NCBI GenBank assembly: GCA_028551475.1
Contig: CM052361.1
Location: 14,446,875-14,510,874 of the forward strand
Length of the DNA stretch: 64,000 nt
Direction: 5' to 3'
Source of the DNA: Casuarina equisetifolia
Lineage: Eukaryota; Streptophyta; Magnoliopsida; Fagales; Casuarinaceae
Positions 48,849-60,480 of this stretch are shown here, one piece after another (position 1 is the stretch's first letter; the number at the start of each line of letters is the position of its first letter). Both the position numbers and the translations under genes were made by a program. The notes below the pieces were generated by a model that saw nothing but the letters and a program-made list of their open reading frames with translations, had not been told where the DNA came from and did not search any database.

Positions 48849-51800
48849 TTACGCAGCAATTGGAGGTTCCTGCATTTCAACGAGCAAGGAATCAAATAAA
48901 CTAGCTGGCAAGCGAGCGTGAATCTGGGAGTTTAACTTTCAGATTAAACCAACAAAAAACCAATCCCGTACAAAACCCCACCAATCTGATCCCCTATGGT
49001 CTTGTGCCCCCAAGTGGACAATAGAACAAAAGAATGGGAGAAGATTGTTTGAAGAACATAGGAATTATGCCTTGCTTGGGATATTCACAGTACACAAAAA
49101 TATAATCACCAAAGGGCTTCTTAAAGACTGCAGTTAATTAACAGCCAGTTTATGGAACCATTTTCTGACATTTCACCTTACTTTGCATTTAATCAATCAC
49201 AAATAATTTGAAATAGAAAGTAGTCAAAATGCACCTTTGCACTCAAGTTTGACACAGCCATATGGAACTTTTCTCTAGTTTTTGTACCCGCAACCTGTCC
49301 AGCCTTTGCCACCTTACTAAAAGCAACATTTAACCACGCTGCCCCTGAAGTGACATACCTATCCGGCACCAAGAGAGAATTCGTTAACAAAAGTTATTTC
49401 ACTCTGTCATCATAACCAATAGAGAAGAGTTTTCCATACAAAGATAACTGCTAAAGAGGTTGTTATCTGTGCTTCCACTGAATTAACTATAAACATCTCG
49501 TTTCTTCTTCTTCTTTTTTTTCGGTAAAGTACACCATCATAAATATCAATAACAAAAGAAAACAAACTACTTATACCACTAGCCCCAATCACTGATAGGA
49601 GGGATAGCACAGAAATGACACACCTTTGATCGATAACTCTTTTACTAAACGATCAATGAATATACTAGGGATTTCTGTTAATGAGAGAAAGATGGTATCT
49701 ATGGTGTACCACGAAATAGGTTCTTTTGCAGAGAGGGAACTTGAAACAGAAAATCTTTTATGCCTTTAAAGCTGTCTTCAGTTGACTAAGTCTTCTAAAA
49801 TCCAACATCCAAATACGTACAAGTGATTGTTTCATAAAATGCTTCTACATTGAAAAAAAATTGGAGCATTAACTCGAAGGGAAAAAGAAACACATTTGTA
49901 AGCTGATCCAGTAAAAGAAACGGGATGCTTTATGATTTTAGAAGGAATTTCCCTTCTTAAAGCATTCAGGGTATAGAATACAGTATCTTTGTTCCAACAA
50001 ATGAAGATCAAGGAACTGCTCAGTCCATGCAGCGTGCATTGGAAAGACAGGGAAATGCCTTCCTGCTGTCCTACTAAAACTACTGACATGCAAGCAACTT
50101 CTACTCGTTCTTTGTTCCTTCTGCTAGGGTAATCTAATTGAAATATTCTTATATTGGATCTTTTTGCTTGCCATGCAATAGCTTACACATCACTAGAATT
50201 GCATGAAAATTCAGAACCTAACTTCAATGAAATTGGTTTCAGAAATTGGATTTATACCTGCTTGTTTTGACAGCTGACCCGGTGTCATTCAATTTCCTCT
50301 CTGCTGCAAATACTGCAGCCATTGTTTTATCTGACACATGAAGCCTTTGGTCAACAGATTTCACTTTCTCATTGACAACTGAGATTCCAGCCGTCAATTT
50401 CTCTGTAAGCCCAACCCTCCTATCAAAGGAAACAACCTTCTCTGATGCACTGGCTGTCAACCGATGCTTCTCATCAAACGCTTTAGCCTTATTCATGGCA
50501 TCTTGCCCAATAGCTGAACCTTTTGCTAGTACACTTGCGACCACATCTTGTGCTCTATTGACATACAATTTTCCATTGTTTGAAGGAATGGAATTATCCT
50601 GCTATAGCACAAATAGAAACATATGACCATTAGTTCCAACTGAATGGTGTCAGGCAAATGACAAAAAGATAACCTAAGTTATCAAAGAAACTTGAGGTTC
50701 CCTCTAGGTCCTTACAGGAGTTGTTATGACACTCAAATCTAATACTTCCAACAACCCTTGCAAAGCACAGCCTCCATCAATAAAGAGAATTAATAAATTA
50801 AAACTACACGACCTCTAATTGAGAAGAGTAAGAAATTCTTTGAAAATGATTATTGGGGCAAAGAGATGATCAAGTATGAACATGGCACATCAAACATGGC
50901 TCACCATGATGAAATGCAAGTACAATGTAACAGTGCTCCTATTTCAAGGAAGGATCTAACCTCTACAAGCAATTAGTCAATTCAGTGGTTCAAATGATTT
51001 AGCAATCATTCAACAAGAAGTGAGATCTGCACCACTATCTTTTTCTACCTCAACAATTGAAGCGTTTTCAGGAGCGATGCACAGAGCATTGTCCACCATC
51101 CTAACTTCCTGCAAGAATTGCACTTAGTGAAATCAAAATTCTAGCTACAGAAACTGAAAAGAGACTGCAAATCTTCTCAATAAATTTACCTGCATCTCGT
51201 GTTTTGCTACATAGTTTTGGACAGGAGTAATACTCACAATCTGGTCTACTATTGTTGCTCCCTGCAACACAAAATACATACACCTCCCTTGTGAGACACA
51301 TTATACCACGCCTATTGATGCAAAATAGAAAGACTTCGCATTGCTTAAACATTTTATTAAGGTTCAGTCCATTCTGGTGAGAATGCCACCAGACCTTGTA
51401 TCAGTCTTTGTTGTAAAAATCAATTAGCCCAAAAGCAATGCTTATCCAAGAATTAGGTCACCAGTAAAACAATTATAACAACAAATATGAAATTTTAAGG
51501 ACTAAAATGGTATTTAACCTTTGACGGCACAACTTATAATAATTTCATCTTCCAAAACAATAAAGGGAAAGAAAAACAAAAATCCTTTGAAGCACAATTT
51601 AGGATTGCTAGCAACGGTACAGAGTAGAAATCATTTCCTAGAGATAAAAAGTGCACATTTCACTTCCTCTAATCAATCATCTACGGGGAGAAATATTCAG
51701 CAAAATGTGATCCACATATAGACAGCCTTCCAAAAGATAAATAATTAGAACATGTGCAACTAGCCTAGTCTGGTTCAATCACACACACAGCGACAGCCCC

Positions 51801-54006
51801 TACAAATTGCAAGCATTCAAAGAAGAGGACAATGGGATGAACTGGTTTGAAGGAACTACTTAAGAAGCTAATTTTTGAAACTGTGTGGAAAATTATGACT
51901 CGTATTGCCTTTAAATTTGTAATTTACCTAGTATGATAAAAGAGGAACAGGGGCATCTTAAAGGTTACGTCATTTTCTGCTAAGAAGCAGAGATGAACAG
52001 ATATGACATGGCAGCAGCACACATGACGAGGGCAGAAAACTGAATCACCCTTAGCCAACTGACTTTCTGCCACCGCAAATATTTCCAGGTTTTATGCTTT
52101 GCAACTTACATGAATAACATAATTAATATGTGCATTAAGGAATCCAAGTGTTATTTCAAAATCATAGACCAAGCATATCAAACTCTCATGATGGTATCAC
52201 TGGTCCTCTTAAAGAGACTGCTACCAGAATTTGCAAACAAGGGAATTTTGAACTAACAAATTGGGTGGTTGCTTGGCCAAAAATCCCTAATCTAAATGCA
52301 ATTCATTTGAACAATTAAAAAAATATCTTTTCCTAGTTAAAATTGATTGATTGGCAACATAAACTTGTGCCAAACAGAATTTGAGCGATTATCTAGACTA
52401 CCACTTCAACCTTCCAAAACTCTGATCTTTCCCACAAACATACATGAACAAGCATAGGATCAATTTGCACCATACGCTGACAGTGTGCCATTTCTCCACC
52501 AAGTCCATTTGCTAGCGGCAGTCAAGAGTCAATTAGAGTTAAAACAGTTCACAGAGGATGATAGTTAAAAACACAGTTGAGATCTCGTACCATGTTAGAC
52601 AGATTGGTATTCTGGGTTATAATACTGAAAGTCGTTAAGCACCCTGGATAACTCGGTTGTTATTTGACAACGTTACCTAGAGCCAAAGTTGTGCCTAAAT
52701 TTAAATTTTTAAAACCAAGTCCAAACAAAAATAAAAACGTGAGATCAGGCACTAACACACGAAAAGCGTTGGGGAGACATTTTTTTGTTTTGTTTTCTTT
52801 TGTTTTCTTTTCTTTTCTAAATATGAATCTACTCAAAATTATATTACTCTGAAGTATATAGCATGCCACAGCCACACACACAACAGAATTGACAGTTATC
52901 TCCGAATTTTCAAGGTAAAGATCAAATTTACTGAACCTCAACCAGTTCATGCAAGTTAAAGAAAACAACTTGGGTCGAAAATTTCTCGTCAAATAGATAC
53001 ACAACACCCGAAAATGACAATGACATCGATCATAGATCCATCACAAATAGTAATTATGAAGTGTTAGGAATGAAAAATAGCAGGCAAATCCTGCTATATG
53101 TATGGGGGAAAATGGCCAGGAAGAAACTTAAATTGAAAAAATTGAGCCACTCTAAATCAACACTAATTTTTCAAATGAAATAAGTGACAAATCAAGAGAA
53201 AGAAAGGGAAAGAAAGATAAAGCATCTCCTGTAAAGAGAATACAAAATATGATGCTGACTCCATTAAGACCGTAAACAGTATTGAGGAAATACCGATAAT
53301 AATAACGCGATTTCAAGCGCTTTAGGATCTTTAAATGTCACAAATGCAGTCTTTGTTTGCCCAGACTCACTGCAACCAAAAACAAAACATAACATAACAA
53401 CGCCAATCAACCATTGCCCTTTGACTTTGTTGCAGAGATATACGCACGCTAAATTTGACCCTAATAAAATTTGCCAGGCTTAGTAAAGTGACATTTACAT
53501 TTTAAGATACTAAATTATAACGGAATTTTTATTTTAATCCCACGCTTCTCGGCAGCCAAAGCGAAGAGTAAAGTATACTGAAACAGTAACTAGAAATCTG
53601 GAATAATCAATAAACTTCTCTTACGAAGAAAAGTTCAGGAACACCAACACAAACAAAGACTTTCTTATTGGACTTCTTTCTCGGAGTTTGCTCGGTGAAA
53701 AAAAGATTTAAAAATAAGATAAGAAAAAGAACAAAGATCCAAAGGTCTAAACTCTAAAAAACAAATAGAAAGACCGTAGGCAGAAATGAGATACCGTTGG
53801 ATCTCAATGTGTTCGATTTCTCCAGAAAATGAGAAGAACTCGTGAATCTCTCTCTCAACAGCTAGATCTGAAACATGCTTCACCTGAACCGTTCTCGTCT
53901 GAAAATGTCACCAACAAAAATTAAAATTAAAGAAATTAATAGAAAGAAAGAAGAGATTCAACTCCACAACAACGCAGCGAAATGCAAAGACAACTACAAC
54001 CTGCAT
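48849..54006 (-). CDS. BPA1-like RRM protein (binding partner of ACD11 family), 267 aa, 8 coding exons
   Basis: Coding exons (minus strand): 54006-54001, 53898-53795, 53369-53294, 51261-51190, 51108-51049, 50598-50258, 49358-49235 and 48869-48849. The total is 804 bp with the stop, all introns are GT-AG and the phases are consistent. The first coding exon is only ATG CAG, and the last encodes EPPIAA and TAA. Residues about 3-85 form an RRM fold (TRTVQVKHVSDLAVE, FFSFSGEIEHIEI, TAFVTFKDPKALEIALLLSG). The remainder is an Ala/Lys-rich helical region (YVNRAQDVVASVLAKG, LTEKLTAGISVVNEKV, KAGQVAGTKTREKF). This layout and length fit the plant BPA1/BPL family, which bind the lipid-transfer protein ACD11 and affect cell-death and reactive-oxygen signalling. 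That function is family knowledge, not visible here. The intron 51262-53293 is about 2 kb. The very short last exon is the least certain part; reading through would instead add HFDYFLFQIICD. Confidence 0.85.
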
Positions 54007-54170
54007 TTACGTTAACAGTGTGCGGACCTTCCGTTGCTGTTGTTGTTGCCGGGCAGACTTACGTATGCGTGCTGCGAGTAGACGAAGGGGGAGAGACAGG
54101 TGGAACAGGTTGGGGATACTTACACAGAAAGGCACCGGACAAGATGGACGGAGAGAGAGAATAATGTGTG
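54007..54170 (-). promoter_or_regulatory. Probable 5' UTR/promoter-proximal region of the BPA1-like gene
   Basis: CT-rich sequence on the minus strand (TTCTCTCTCTCCGTCC) lies just upstream of the ATG at 54006-54004. Such pyrimidine tracts are common in plant 5' UTRs. No TATA box or start site can be fixed. Positions 54171-54663 are AT-rich spacer with no gene seen. Confidence 0.35.
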
Positions 54171-54774
54171 CAGGACGGAGAGTGTCGACATATGCCCCCT
54201 TAGATTAAATGACCCCTGCCTTCCCCCTAAATTTCGGCTTTATTACAAAAGTTGGATGTATCATAAGCTGCCTCAGTTTTCTATCCAAAATATTCAAGAC
54301 AATATGTAAATAAATCTTAGATAAATTTATTTATTATTTTAATTTTGTTTATTTTTTACAATGTAACTGTTTATTAAACATAATCAGTTTTGTGTTGAGT
54401 TATTATTGTAATGTGAATGTTTAGTTTACGTTATTAAAGTATAAAATTGTGTATTTAACTAAATATGGTTGTTTATTTCCATTTCATGAGGTGATTTCTA
54501 TACATAATATTAGAATTAAGTCTCTCTTAAAACTTCTATAAATTTCGATAAGCTAAATTCACGTATAAGGTGTAAGGAAATTGAGTTGGCCCAAGAAAAG
54601 AATAGATGGGTAAACCAACATGAAGGCGATGCAAGTTTTGGATTATATTTGCATTTTCTTTTGTCACGTTTCTCCTATACTCGTTGCACTGACTACTAAA
54701 CCACACCTAATTGAGTCAGTTTTTTTTATCTGTTTCATAGTTTTAGGCTGGATTCTTTGATTTGCGACGAGGAG

Positions 54775-54864
54775 GCTCTGATAAGACTTAATGCGAGCAC
54801 ACCGCCCACAAATACGGGGCCTCATACTTGTGGGCAGTGCGCTCGCATCAAATGGTATCAGAGC
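54775..54864. repeat. 90-bp near-palindrome carrying LTR-end/PBS-like sequence on both strands
   Basis: Two 45-bp arms pair at 36 of 45 positions, and 7 of the 9 mismatches are transitions. The plus-strand right half reads CGCTCGCATCA, AA, TGGTATCAGAGC: an LTR-type end followed by the initiator-tRNA-Met primer-binding motif. The minus strand of the left half reads GCTCGCATTA, AG, TCTTATCAGAGC. It lies at the truncated end of the gypsy element. Confidence 0.8.
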
Positions 54865-55233
54865 TTGCATCACGGTATCCTTTTTGATTTCTTCTTTGAT
54901 TGGCTCGACCCATAAAGGAACGGGGGATGAAATTGCCTCGATACATGCTTCTCCTATATATTCCTTTGGTGGGGCCACTTTTGACTTCTTAAATGGGCAC
55001 TTTTGCATGTTGTCGTCGTCCTCATCCGCCAGTTGGGTGGGCCCCGAGTTGTCCAGGACCATACAGCTTGACCCACTGGAGTTCTTCTGAGGCTCAACAA
55101 TCTGGACAGTAGTCTTCTTTGTATTCTCCACACTTGCTGCCCTAACACCATTGATGGATGAGCGAAAGGCTGAATTGAACTCATGTTGGCGAGATAGAGC
55201 GTCTGCCACGCCATTTTCCTTCCCAGGTTTGTA

Positions 55234-56684
55234 CTAAATGCGAAAATCATATCCCATTAGCTTGAAAAGCCATTTCTGTTGAGCCAGGGTGACAATTTTT
55301 TGATTCAACATATGCTTGAGGCTCTGTTGATCTATCTGGACTACAAATTGCCGTCCGAGCAAATAATGTCGCCACTTCTTCACTGCCAGCAAGATAGCAA
55401 GCATCTCCTTTTCATAGGTTGAAAGGAGTAGATTTCGCCCCTGCAAGGCTTGGCTAAAAAAAGAGAAAGGATTACGAGTTTGAAAAAGAACAGCCCCTAT
55501 TCCTATCCCAGATGTATCACATTCAATAAAAAAAAAGTTTTAGAAAAATCTAGGAGAGACAATACCGGTGTTTTCACCATGGTCTGTTTGAGACATTGGA
55601 ATGCTTTCTCCGCCTCTTCTCCTCAACAAAAGCTATCCTTCTTAAGCAATAAGGTCAACGGCCATGCCAGGGTGCCATAATGCTTCACAAACCGGCGATA
55701 GTAACCGGTAAGACCAAGAAAACCCTTTAAAGATTTGAGCGTTGTCGGCCTCAGCCATTCCGTAATAGCTGAAATTTTCTCAAGGTCCACACCAACACCC
55801 TTATGGCTCACCACATGTCCTAAGAAGGCAACTTCGGTGCAACCAAAAGTGCATTTGGACTTTTTGGCAAACAACTTTTGAGCCCGTAAAAGAGCCAACA
55901 CAGTACACAAGTGCTCAACGTGCTTTACCCAACTTTCGCTAAAGATGAGTATATCATCAAAAAATACTAAGACATACCTCCTGATCAACTCCTTAAACAC
56001 TGAATTCATGAGCGCTTGGAATGTAGATGGTACGTTGGTGAGCCCGAAGGGCATCACTAACCATTCAAAGTACCCATGATGCGTTTGAAAGGCCGTTTTC
56101 TTCACAGCTTCCGTTGACATCCGTATTTGATGATATCCAGAACAGAGATCCATCTTTGAAAAGTAAACTACACCATAGAGTTCGTCTAACAATTCATTGA
56201 TGTTGGGTATGGGAAACTTATCTCGTATAGTTTAAGCATTGAGGGCCCGGTAGTCTACACACATACGCCAGGTATTGTCTTTCTTTTTCACCAAAAGCAC
56301 AGGAGAGGAAAAGGGGCTTGTGCTGGGACGGATCATGCCGGATTGAAGGAGCTCATAAACTATCTTCTCAATTTCTGCTTTCTGGAAATATAGGTATCGG
56401 TATGGTTTTACCGATACAGGCTTGCTTTCATCTTTTAATAATATATTGTGGTTGTGGTCAAGTGCAGGAGGCAAATGCTTGGGCTCAGAGAAAATATCTT
56501 TGTATTCTTCCAGAAGGTCTTTTAGTTCCGACGGCTCTGCTTGACTTTCTTCAATGCTTTGGGTAACAAGGCATGTGGCTTCAGGTTCGAGAGTCATCAC
56601 TTGTAAAACTAACCCCTGGCTTTGTTTCTGTAGCTCCTTTGCCATTTGGGCCCCATCAATTGCTAGTGTGGTTGCAGTAGACAT
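55234..56684 (-). pseudogene. Reverse transcriptase and RNase H of the gypsy element
   Basis: Reverse transcriptase motifs appear in order: GMIRPSTSPFSSPVLLVKKK, WRMCVDYRALNA, then a stop at about 56233, then FSKMDLCSGYHQIRM, WLVMPFGLTNVPSTFQALMN and the catalytic YVLVFFDDILIFSES (FDD box). A GFLGLTGYYRRF connection and RNase H landmarks follow (YEKEMLAILLAVKKWRHYLL, DQQSLKHMLNQK). At least three in-frame stops or shifts interrupt it: about 56233, about 55620 and the TAG before YKPGKENGVADALSR at about 55232. These enzymes copy element RNA into DNA; this copy cannot. Confidence 0.85.
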
Positions 56685-56718
56685 AAAGTCATTTACTAGC
56701 TTTCCTTTCCTTTTTCTG

Positions 56719-57207
56719 TCAACATTGTCCGCACCTTCTGCTCCTGTATTGGGACAGTTCCGAACTACCTGTTAACACCACTTTCCGCTCTTGATATTCA
56801 AAAACCATAGTTAGTTTTGAAAAATCCCATAAAATGGGACCCAGGGAATAAAGCCAGTTGGCTCCCAAAACTGCTTCTGACCCTACCAAGGGTAATAGAT
56901 AAAAGTCAGCTTGAAAGTTGATTCCTTGGAGGCAAATGGTCATATTCTTACAAAGCTCGAAACTTCTTATACGATCCCCATTAGACACCCTCACAACAAA
57001 AGTACCCGGTTGATCTACTTGAATACCAGCGTGTGTGGCCATCTCCTCACTAATGAAATTGTGAGTAGAGCCCGAATCAGCTAGAAATAAATTCCTTTGT
57101 TGACAGCCTTGAATCTGCCCTTCAATCTTCATTGTTTGGGGACTAGGAACCCTAAAGATGGCAGACAATGAAATTTCTAGTGTCTCAGTGACTTCTAAAT
57201 CTCCCAA
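56719..57207 (-). pseudogene. Aspartic protease region of the gypsy element
   Basis: In frame with gag after its TAG. It contains the retropepsin-type active-site motif FLADSGSTHNFISEEMA, and later VLGANWLYSLGPILWDF, the usual C-terminal landmark of plant gypsy proteases. Protease cuts the element polyprotein. The frame breaks after RRCGQC, and the downstream pol continues in another frame. Confidence 0.75.
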
Positions 57208-58185
57208 CTACTCTTGTAGCTCAAAGACATTTGGCTTGTTCGGAACCCACACCTCCATAAGGAAAAGTCGTTTACACCTATGACTCAGTGTAAAAAGTTC
57301 ATCGCAAGAAAAACAGAGACCTTTAGTTCGCCGTTCATTGATCTCTGCTGGGGAAAGCTGACGAAAATTGCCAGTAGGCTTAGGTGGAGTCAACGCTACT
57401 GCATGGTGAGTAATTGTGACCCCTGTGGAGCACCATGGGTGTGTTGGAATCGTCAGTCGTGAGGCTAACGCTTTGCTTTCATAAATCTTAGCAAGTCCAA
57501 TGGCTTCAGACAACATGGTAGGTTTGGCCACCCGCACATCAGCTCGTATGGCCTCTTTAAGCCCGAAAACAAAACAGCTAACTTCCTGTTTGGGTGACAT
57601 GCCACCCGCCCACAATAGTAGCCGTGAAAACTCCTTTTCGAATTGCTCCACACTACCTCTTTGCTGGAGTTTGGTGAGGTTACCATAATGGTCAGAAAAC
57701 ATTCCTGATCCATTTCGGGGCACCAAGCCGTTCACCATCATTTGCCATGTCAGCGTAGCACCAGAATGATCATCTTTGAATAGATGAAACCAGACTTGGG
57801 CTTCTCCTTCAAGGTTCCATGAAATGATGGAAACCTTATCAGGTTCAGCCACTTGATAATAGTTGAAGAATTGTTCAGCCCAACAAATCCAATCCATTGG
57901 GTTTCCCTCATTGTCATAAAGAGGCAAATCCATCTTCATCACCGGACGACCTCCAAGGGGGACAAGAAGGGGAACATCACTATGCGGGCCACCGGCCCCA
58001 GAGCCTTCACCTTGGGAAGAACCATCAGGAATGTTGCCTCCTGGAATAGAATCATTGACAGGGCGTTTTTGGATCTCTTTAGCAAGACCACCTACACAAT
58101 TATTCATGGTGGAAAACATTTGGTGGATGCTATCGGTAAGATCTTTAAATCGACGATCCAAATCCGAATCAGTGGTGGTGGCCAT
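57208..58185 (-). pseudogene. Gag of the gypsy element
   Basis: An open frame of about 325 codons from the first ATG (58185), starting MATTTDSDLDRRFKDL. It includes the retrotransposon gag domain (PMDWICWAEQFFNYYQ, GSVEQFEKEFSRLLLWAGG) and a knuckle CFSCDELFTLSHRC (CX2CX7HXC spacing). Gag forms the particle that carries element RNA. The frame ends at a TAG (57208-57210), and the same frame continues directly into protease, so this stop probably arose by mutation. Confidence 0.75.
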
Positions 58186-58211
58186 CCCAACAAAAGGCTT
58201 CGATGCCACTT

Positions 58212-58856
58212 TGTTATGATTTGACGTGAGGGAATGGGTTACAAGACGGGTAAAACCGAATCCTCATGGAAGAGGTCGGCGTAACGTTTCTTTTTTCCAT
58301 CCAGGTTTGTTAAACCAAAGAGGGAAGGCTTACGTGGGGGAAGGTACTCTTTACACTTTCATTTCACTAAAAGCTTGCTTACAATGAAAACACTCTTCTC
58401 ATTTAAAGACCATTCTTATGAGAAGGTCTGACACTTCTTAATGACAATAAGACAAATAAAGCTAATACACTAAGACTATAGCTACAACGTTCAGCTACTA
58501 CAAGAGACTTGCATGCCACTTTGCACACTCTTAAGTTTTGGCTAGCTTTGATCACTTTCCTAAGCAACCCGTGACTACACTACAATGATGGCCTGATGCA
58601 CTCAAGTGCCAAAACTTAAGAGTGTGACATTCACACCCCGATCATCCTGTGTAGATGGGTCCATAACAAATACTTCCCCCCTAAGGTTTTAGAACTTGCC
58701 CCTAAGTTCAGCTTCAGAACCAAAGGATGCCTTTTTTTGAGAAAACCTTTTGAAAACCGAGAACTCGGCACACAGAGGTGGGGACTCGCCCTTATAAGCC
58801 CAGGACTATCCTTGTCACTACCCGATGTGGGATAGGGACCAACCCTTCCCGCATCA
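58212..58856 (-). repeat. 5' LTR of the gypsy element
   Basis: On the minus strand it begins TGATGCGGGAAGGGTTGG at 58856, with the plant-LTR-like TATCCCACATCGGG and a TATA-like CTTATAAGG. The end is placed at TCATAACA (58212). Three bases further, TGGCATCGAAGCC differs by three transitions from the initiator-tRNA-Met primer-binding motif TGGTATCAGAGCC. The start is clear and the end uncertain by some 10 bp (CACGTCA at 58222 is an alternative). No second LTR is available for comparison. Confidence 0.6.
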
Positions 58857-60480
58857 GGTGAGACCTCGAAGTTGTTGGGATTTGATTTTAGGACCGTGTA
58901 TGTGAATTATTTGTTTGCTAGAGTGAGTTTAAGGTTCCTTGGTCGTTTTAACATCATTGGAGGCAAAAGGTGTAAGTAAAGATATTCCTATGTGACAAGG
59001 GGCAGATTTTGTTGTACAACTTAGAAGACTCCCGACAAAGTTTTGCTCTAAAGATTAGCCAGAGATCCTGTTCAAAACAGAAAGTGGTTGGGGCAAACTA
59101 TTATTGTATCCATAAACCCATCCTCGACTAGCCACATTAGCAGGTGAGAGGACCATTTGTGATGGAGTCGATCTTACACGCAAAATGAAACTCTTATATA
59201 ACTTTTTGTAATAAAGTTTAAATGACAAAAAAAATCTTTTTAATTCAAGAATTTGTTTTTAAACTAAGTTGTTTCATATAACGTTAAAACTTAAATTGAA
59301 TGTATTCTATTTCATATAACTTTGAGTTTAATGTCATTTAATATATATGAAAGTGTGTAAAATAAAAATTTTACATTCAGCGTACAATTTATTATAATAA
59401 AACTTTAAAAAAATGTTACTTAAACTTTTATTAATTTTGAATTCAACCTTTACTCTGAATACATCCATTATGCCAAAACGTGAAGGTTCTTTTCACAGGG
59501 AACTTAAATGTTGGAGGTGCTTAGCGAGTAATGTTTGAACCGACAGAACAAATTTTCACTATCACGTTCTTTTCTTCCTCTCACTCGCTCTTATCTCCAG
59601 GGCCTCTAACCATTCTCGGTCTGCCTCTCTTCTATCTTAGGTCCTTTTTATCAACCCTAAAAGCCAATAGAGATGGTAACTACATGATCAAAAAGTTTTC
59701 AAGCAACAAAGTGAATTTTTTGAACATCTGCATGATAACCCAAAATAATGAGTTACTGTGAGACCCTTTTGGTAATCATTTATATAGGTTAAAGCGAGGG
59801 TTTTGTCTTGATGCGAGAAACCTTTTTGTTACCTATGGTAGCCATGCTGTTTGCAAAAGAAGATCAATAAAATGAAACACAGATGCCCACCAATAAGGCC
59901 GAACGTGACAACGAGCAATACAGCGTACTACATCACGGTTGCCTTCGATACATAAGGCCTGCCATAGTTCCGATGGTGACAATGGTGGCACAAAAGGCAT
60001 CCCCTACAAATTTTCTCACCAATCTGAGTCCTCTCATTATATGAAGGAGATTGAGATGGTGGCTATGAGGCCAGGATTAGAACCACGAAGTAGACCATTG
60101 TATGCTTCCATCAAGTGCATTGGCACCAGCCTATGTGGGGCAAACTAAAGACACACCAAAGTGGACATGTAGGTAGTATGACAAGGAGAAACAACATGCA
60201 AGAAAATGTTGGAGTTTTTTCCAATTGCATGGCCTTCGGACAATGCGCACAAGGAGGATCCCATGCTGCACGGTAAAACTGTTCTACCCTCTTTGAGAAC
60301 CAAGGTGGTGGCCCTAGGACTTTTGTACGGAGACAATTTTTATCCCCATATATTCCGGTAACCCAATTGCCAAACATTCCTCCAATTTCATATGTACCTA
60401 AGTTGGCTTTAATGAGTGGAACTCACCTACGTGTAGCCATCTCTAGTCATGAATTTTCACAGGTAGCTCAATATCACACA
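58857..60480. other. Intergenic region, no gene seen
   Basis: AT-rich sequence outside the LTR start. It resembles neither gene nor satellite. Open frames near 59531, 59939 and 60111 have no recognised product or conserved motif. The LINE at the right may extend leftward into the end of this stretch. Confidence 0.5.

Larger units (their letters stand above)
54664..58856 (-). mobile_element. Truncated, decayed Ty3/gypsy retrotransposon
   Basis: Minus strand, in order: one LTR (58856 to about 58212), a mutated primer-binding site, gag, protease, reverse transcriptase, RNase H and a short spacer after the VADALSR motif. Integrase and the second LTR are missing; the element stops at a 90-bp near-palindrome and a 111-bp tail. 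Stops lie between gag and protease and inside the reverse transcriptase and RNase H, and protease and reverse transcriptase are in different frames, so it cannot be active. The gag-PR-RT-RH order is that of Ty3/gypsy, and the CFSCDELFTLSHRC knuckle resembles chromovirus-type elements; that lineage call is tentative. Confidence 0.88.

Noticed and set aside
54791-55090. 99-codon plus-strand frame within the gypsy element
   Set aside because: It is the antisense shadow of the retroelement polyprotein and the palindrome.
60111-60377. 88-codon minus-strand frame beginning MFGNWVTGIYGDKN
   Set aside because: No conserved motif or gene context, and it lies beside a decayed LINE on the other strand.
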